Shown piece after piece: positions 62,080 through 64,000 of a stretch of DNA of 64,000 nucleotides; position 1 is the first letter of the stretch; each line of letters opens with the position of its first letter. This DNA is from Megaleporinus macrocephalus. Its lineage: Eukaryota; Chordata; Actinopteri; Characiformes; Anostomidae. Under the pieces are notes generated by a model. It searched no databases and was not told the DNA's origin. It saw nothing but the letters and a program-made list of their open reading frames with translations. The DNA is taken from the NCBI GenBank assembly GCA_021613375.1, contig CM038716.1:8658991-8722990 (forward strand). The letters are read 5' to 3'. The translations under genes and the position numbers were made by a program.

Positions 62080-62436
62080 TGAGTACAGTGGCTGGCTGTG
62101 TGTGTGTGTGTGTGTGTTTGTGAGTACAGTGGCTGGCTGTGTGTGTGTGTGTGTGTGTGTGTTTGTGAGTACAGTGGCTGGCTGTGTGTGTGTGTGTGTG
62201 AGTACAGTGGCTGGTTAAGTGTGTGTGTGTATGTGTATATAAGTGTGTGTGTGTGAGTATAGTGGCTGGCTGTGTGTGTGAGTGTGAGAGTACAGTGGCT
62301 GGTTGAGTGTGTGTGTGTGAGTACAGTGGCTGGTTGTGTGTGTGTGAGAGTACAGTGGCTGGTTGTGTGTGTGTGTGTGTGAGAGTACAGTGGCTGGCTG
62401 TGTGTGTGTGTGTGTGTGAGTACAGTGGCTGGTTGA

Positions 62437-62478
<42 letters not shown>

Positions 62479-63173
62479 GTGTGTGTGTGTGAGTACAGTG
62501 ACTGTGTGTGTGTGTGTTTGAGTACAGTGGCTGTCTGTGTGTGTGTGTGAGTACAGTGGCTGTGTGAGTACAGTGGCTGGTTGAGTGTGTGTGTGTGTAT
62601 AAGTGTGTGTGTGAGAGTACAGTGGCTGGCTGTGTGTGTGTGTGAGTACAGTGGCTGTGTGTGTGTGAGAGTACAGTGGCTGGCTGTGTGTGTGTGTGAG
62701 TACAGTGGCTGTGTGTGTGTGTGTGTGAGAGTACAGTGGCTGGCTGTGTGTGTGTGTGAGTACAGTGGCTGTGTGTGTGTGTGTGTGTGTGTGAGAGTAC
62801 AGTGGCTGGCTCTGTGTGTGAGTACAGTGGCTGGCTGTGTGTGTGTGTGTGAGTACAGTGGCTGTGTGCGTGTGTGAGTACAGTGGCTGAGTGTGTGTGT
62901 GTGCCTGTGTGAGTACAGTGGCTGGTTGAGTGTGTGTGTGTATGTGTTAATACAGTGCTAGCTGAGTATGAGTGTGTGTGTTTGTGTGTATATATGTGTT
63001 AGTACAGTGCTAGCTGATTGTGTGTGTATGTGAGTGTGTGTGTGTGTTAGTACAGTGGCTGGTTGTGTGTGTGTGAGAGTACAGTGGCTGGTTGTGTGTG
63101 TGTGTGTGTGTGTGAGAGTACAGTGGCTGGCTGTGTGTGTGTGTGTGTGTGTGTGAGTACAGTGGCTGGTTGA

Positions 63174-63211
<38 letters not shown>

Positions 63212-64000
63212 GTGTGTGTGTGTGAGTACAGTGACTGTGTGTGTGTGTGTTTGAGTACAGTGGCTGTCTGTGTGTGTGTGTGAGTACAGTGGCTGTGTGA
63301 GTACAGTGGCTGGTTGAGTGTGTGTGTGTGTATAAGTGTGTGTGTGAGAGTACAGTGGCTGGCTGTGTGTGTGTGTGTGAGTACAGTGGCTGTGTGTGTG
63401 TGAGAGTACAGTGGCTGGCTGTGTGTGTGTGTGAGTACAGTGGCTGTGTGTGTGTGAGAGTACAGTGGCTGGCTGTGTGTGTGTGTGAGTACAGTGGCTG
63501 TGTGTGTGTGTGTGTGTGTGTGTGAGAGTACAGTGGCTGGCTCTGTGTGAGAGTACAGTGGCTGGCTGTGTGTGTGTGTGTGAGTACAGTGGCTGTGTGC
63601 GTGTGTGAGTACAGTGGCTGGCTGTGTGTGTGTGTGAGTACAGTGGCTGTGTGTGTGTGTGTGTGTGAGAGTACAGTGGCTGGCTCTGTGTGAGAGTACA
63701 GTGGCTGGCTGTGTGTGTGTGTGTGAGTACAGTGGCTGTGTGCGTGTGTGAGTACAGTGGCTGAGTGTGTGTGTGTGCCTGTGTGAGTACAGTGGCTGGT
63801 TGAGTGTGTGTGTGTATGTGTTAATACAGTGCTAGCTGAGTATGAGTGTGTGTGTTTGTGTGTATATATGTGTTAGTACAGTGCTAGCTGATTGTGTGTG
63901 TATGTGAGTGTGTGTGTGTGTTAGTACAGTGCTAGCTGATTGTGTGTGTGTGTGTTAGTATGTGTTAATACAGTGCTAGCTGAGTGTGAGTGTGTTAGTA
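61764..64000. repeat. (GT)n and TG-rich minisatellite to window end
   Basis: A (GT)n run at 61764-61795, then from about 61880 the core GAGTACAGTGGCTGGCTG is repeated with (TG)n spacers of changing length. A block with a TATATATATATATG interruption occurs at 62460 and again at 63197, so part of the array is itself duplicated. It runs off the window. Confidence 0.95.

Noticed and set aside
61755..63525. Cys/Val-rich open frames
   Set aside because: Translations of (TG)n-rich minisatellite.

Overview
This window is vertebrate nuclear DNA, almost certainly from a teleost fish. Genes are split by GT-AG introns, four gene families known from vertebrates are present, and introns carry fish-type transposon relics, (TA)n microsatellites and very long minisatellites. 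By eye roughly 40% of the window is tandem repeat. Species cannot be fixed from sequence alone; the dispersed repeats suggest an otophysan-like fish (weak inference).

Four genes are recognised, in the order known from human 11q13.4 (TOMT part of LRTOMT, ANAPC15, folate receptors, INPPL1). (1) tomt, + strand, three coding exons (652-913, 4842-5038, 6288-6608), 259 aa. (2) anapc15, - strand, four coding exons (16248-16129, 12821-12762, 11634-11497, 8190-8143), 121 aa, plus a probable non-coding first exon near 19301-19440. tomt and anapc15 are tail to tail with poly(A) signals about 0.8 kb apart. (3) A folate receptor gene, + strand, five coding exons (23168-38404), 248 aa, with a probable first exon ending at 22299; its promoter is head to head with anapc15. 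(4) The first coding exon of inppl1 (SHIP2), 51530-51717, + strand; the remaining 12.3 kb of the window is its first intron and no further exon was seen.

The genes share neighbourhood, not a pathway: hair-cell mechanotransduction (tomt), mitotic ubiquitin ligase (anapc15), folate uptake (folr), and phosphoinositide signalling (inppl1).

The unusual content is the repeat fraction. Main arrays: 25-bp and 41-bp units in tomt intron 1; a 140-bp palindromic unit in anapc15 intron 1; CT-rich, 19-bp, 20-bp and 41-bp arrays in folr introns; a 20-bp array in opposite orientation just past folr; two 45-bp arrays between folr and inppl1; and 20-bp, telomere-like 50-bp, 32-bp and TG-rich arrays in inppl1 intron 1. 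Transposons recognised by ends and target-site duplications include a 2.6-kb fold-back element with 9-bp duplications (Mutator-like), a 1.23-kb hAT element with a perfect 8-bp duplication inside telomere-like repeats, five copies of a roughly 0.3-0.4 kb hAT-type MITE, a piggyBac-type TTAA MITE, Tc1-like relics, LINE relics and tRNA-like SINEs. Several arrays appear to have grown from pieces of these elements.

Features most worth a second look: the 20-bp array whose unit carries a canonical tRNA A box; the duplicated 3' end of folr exon 3 with two extra donor-like sites; the fold-back element with a one-sided array; a GC-AG intron in anapc15; and an out-of-frame upstream AUG in folr.
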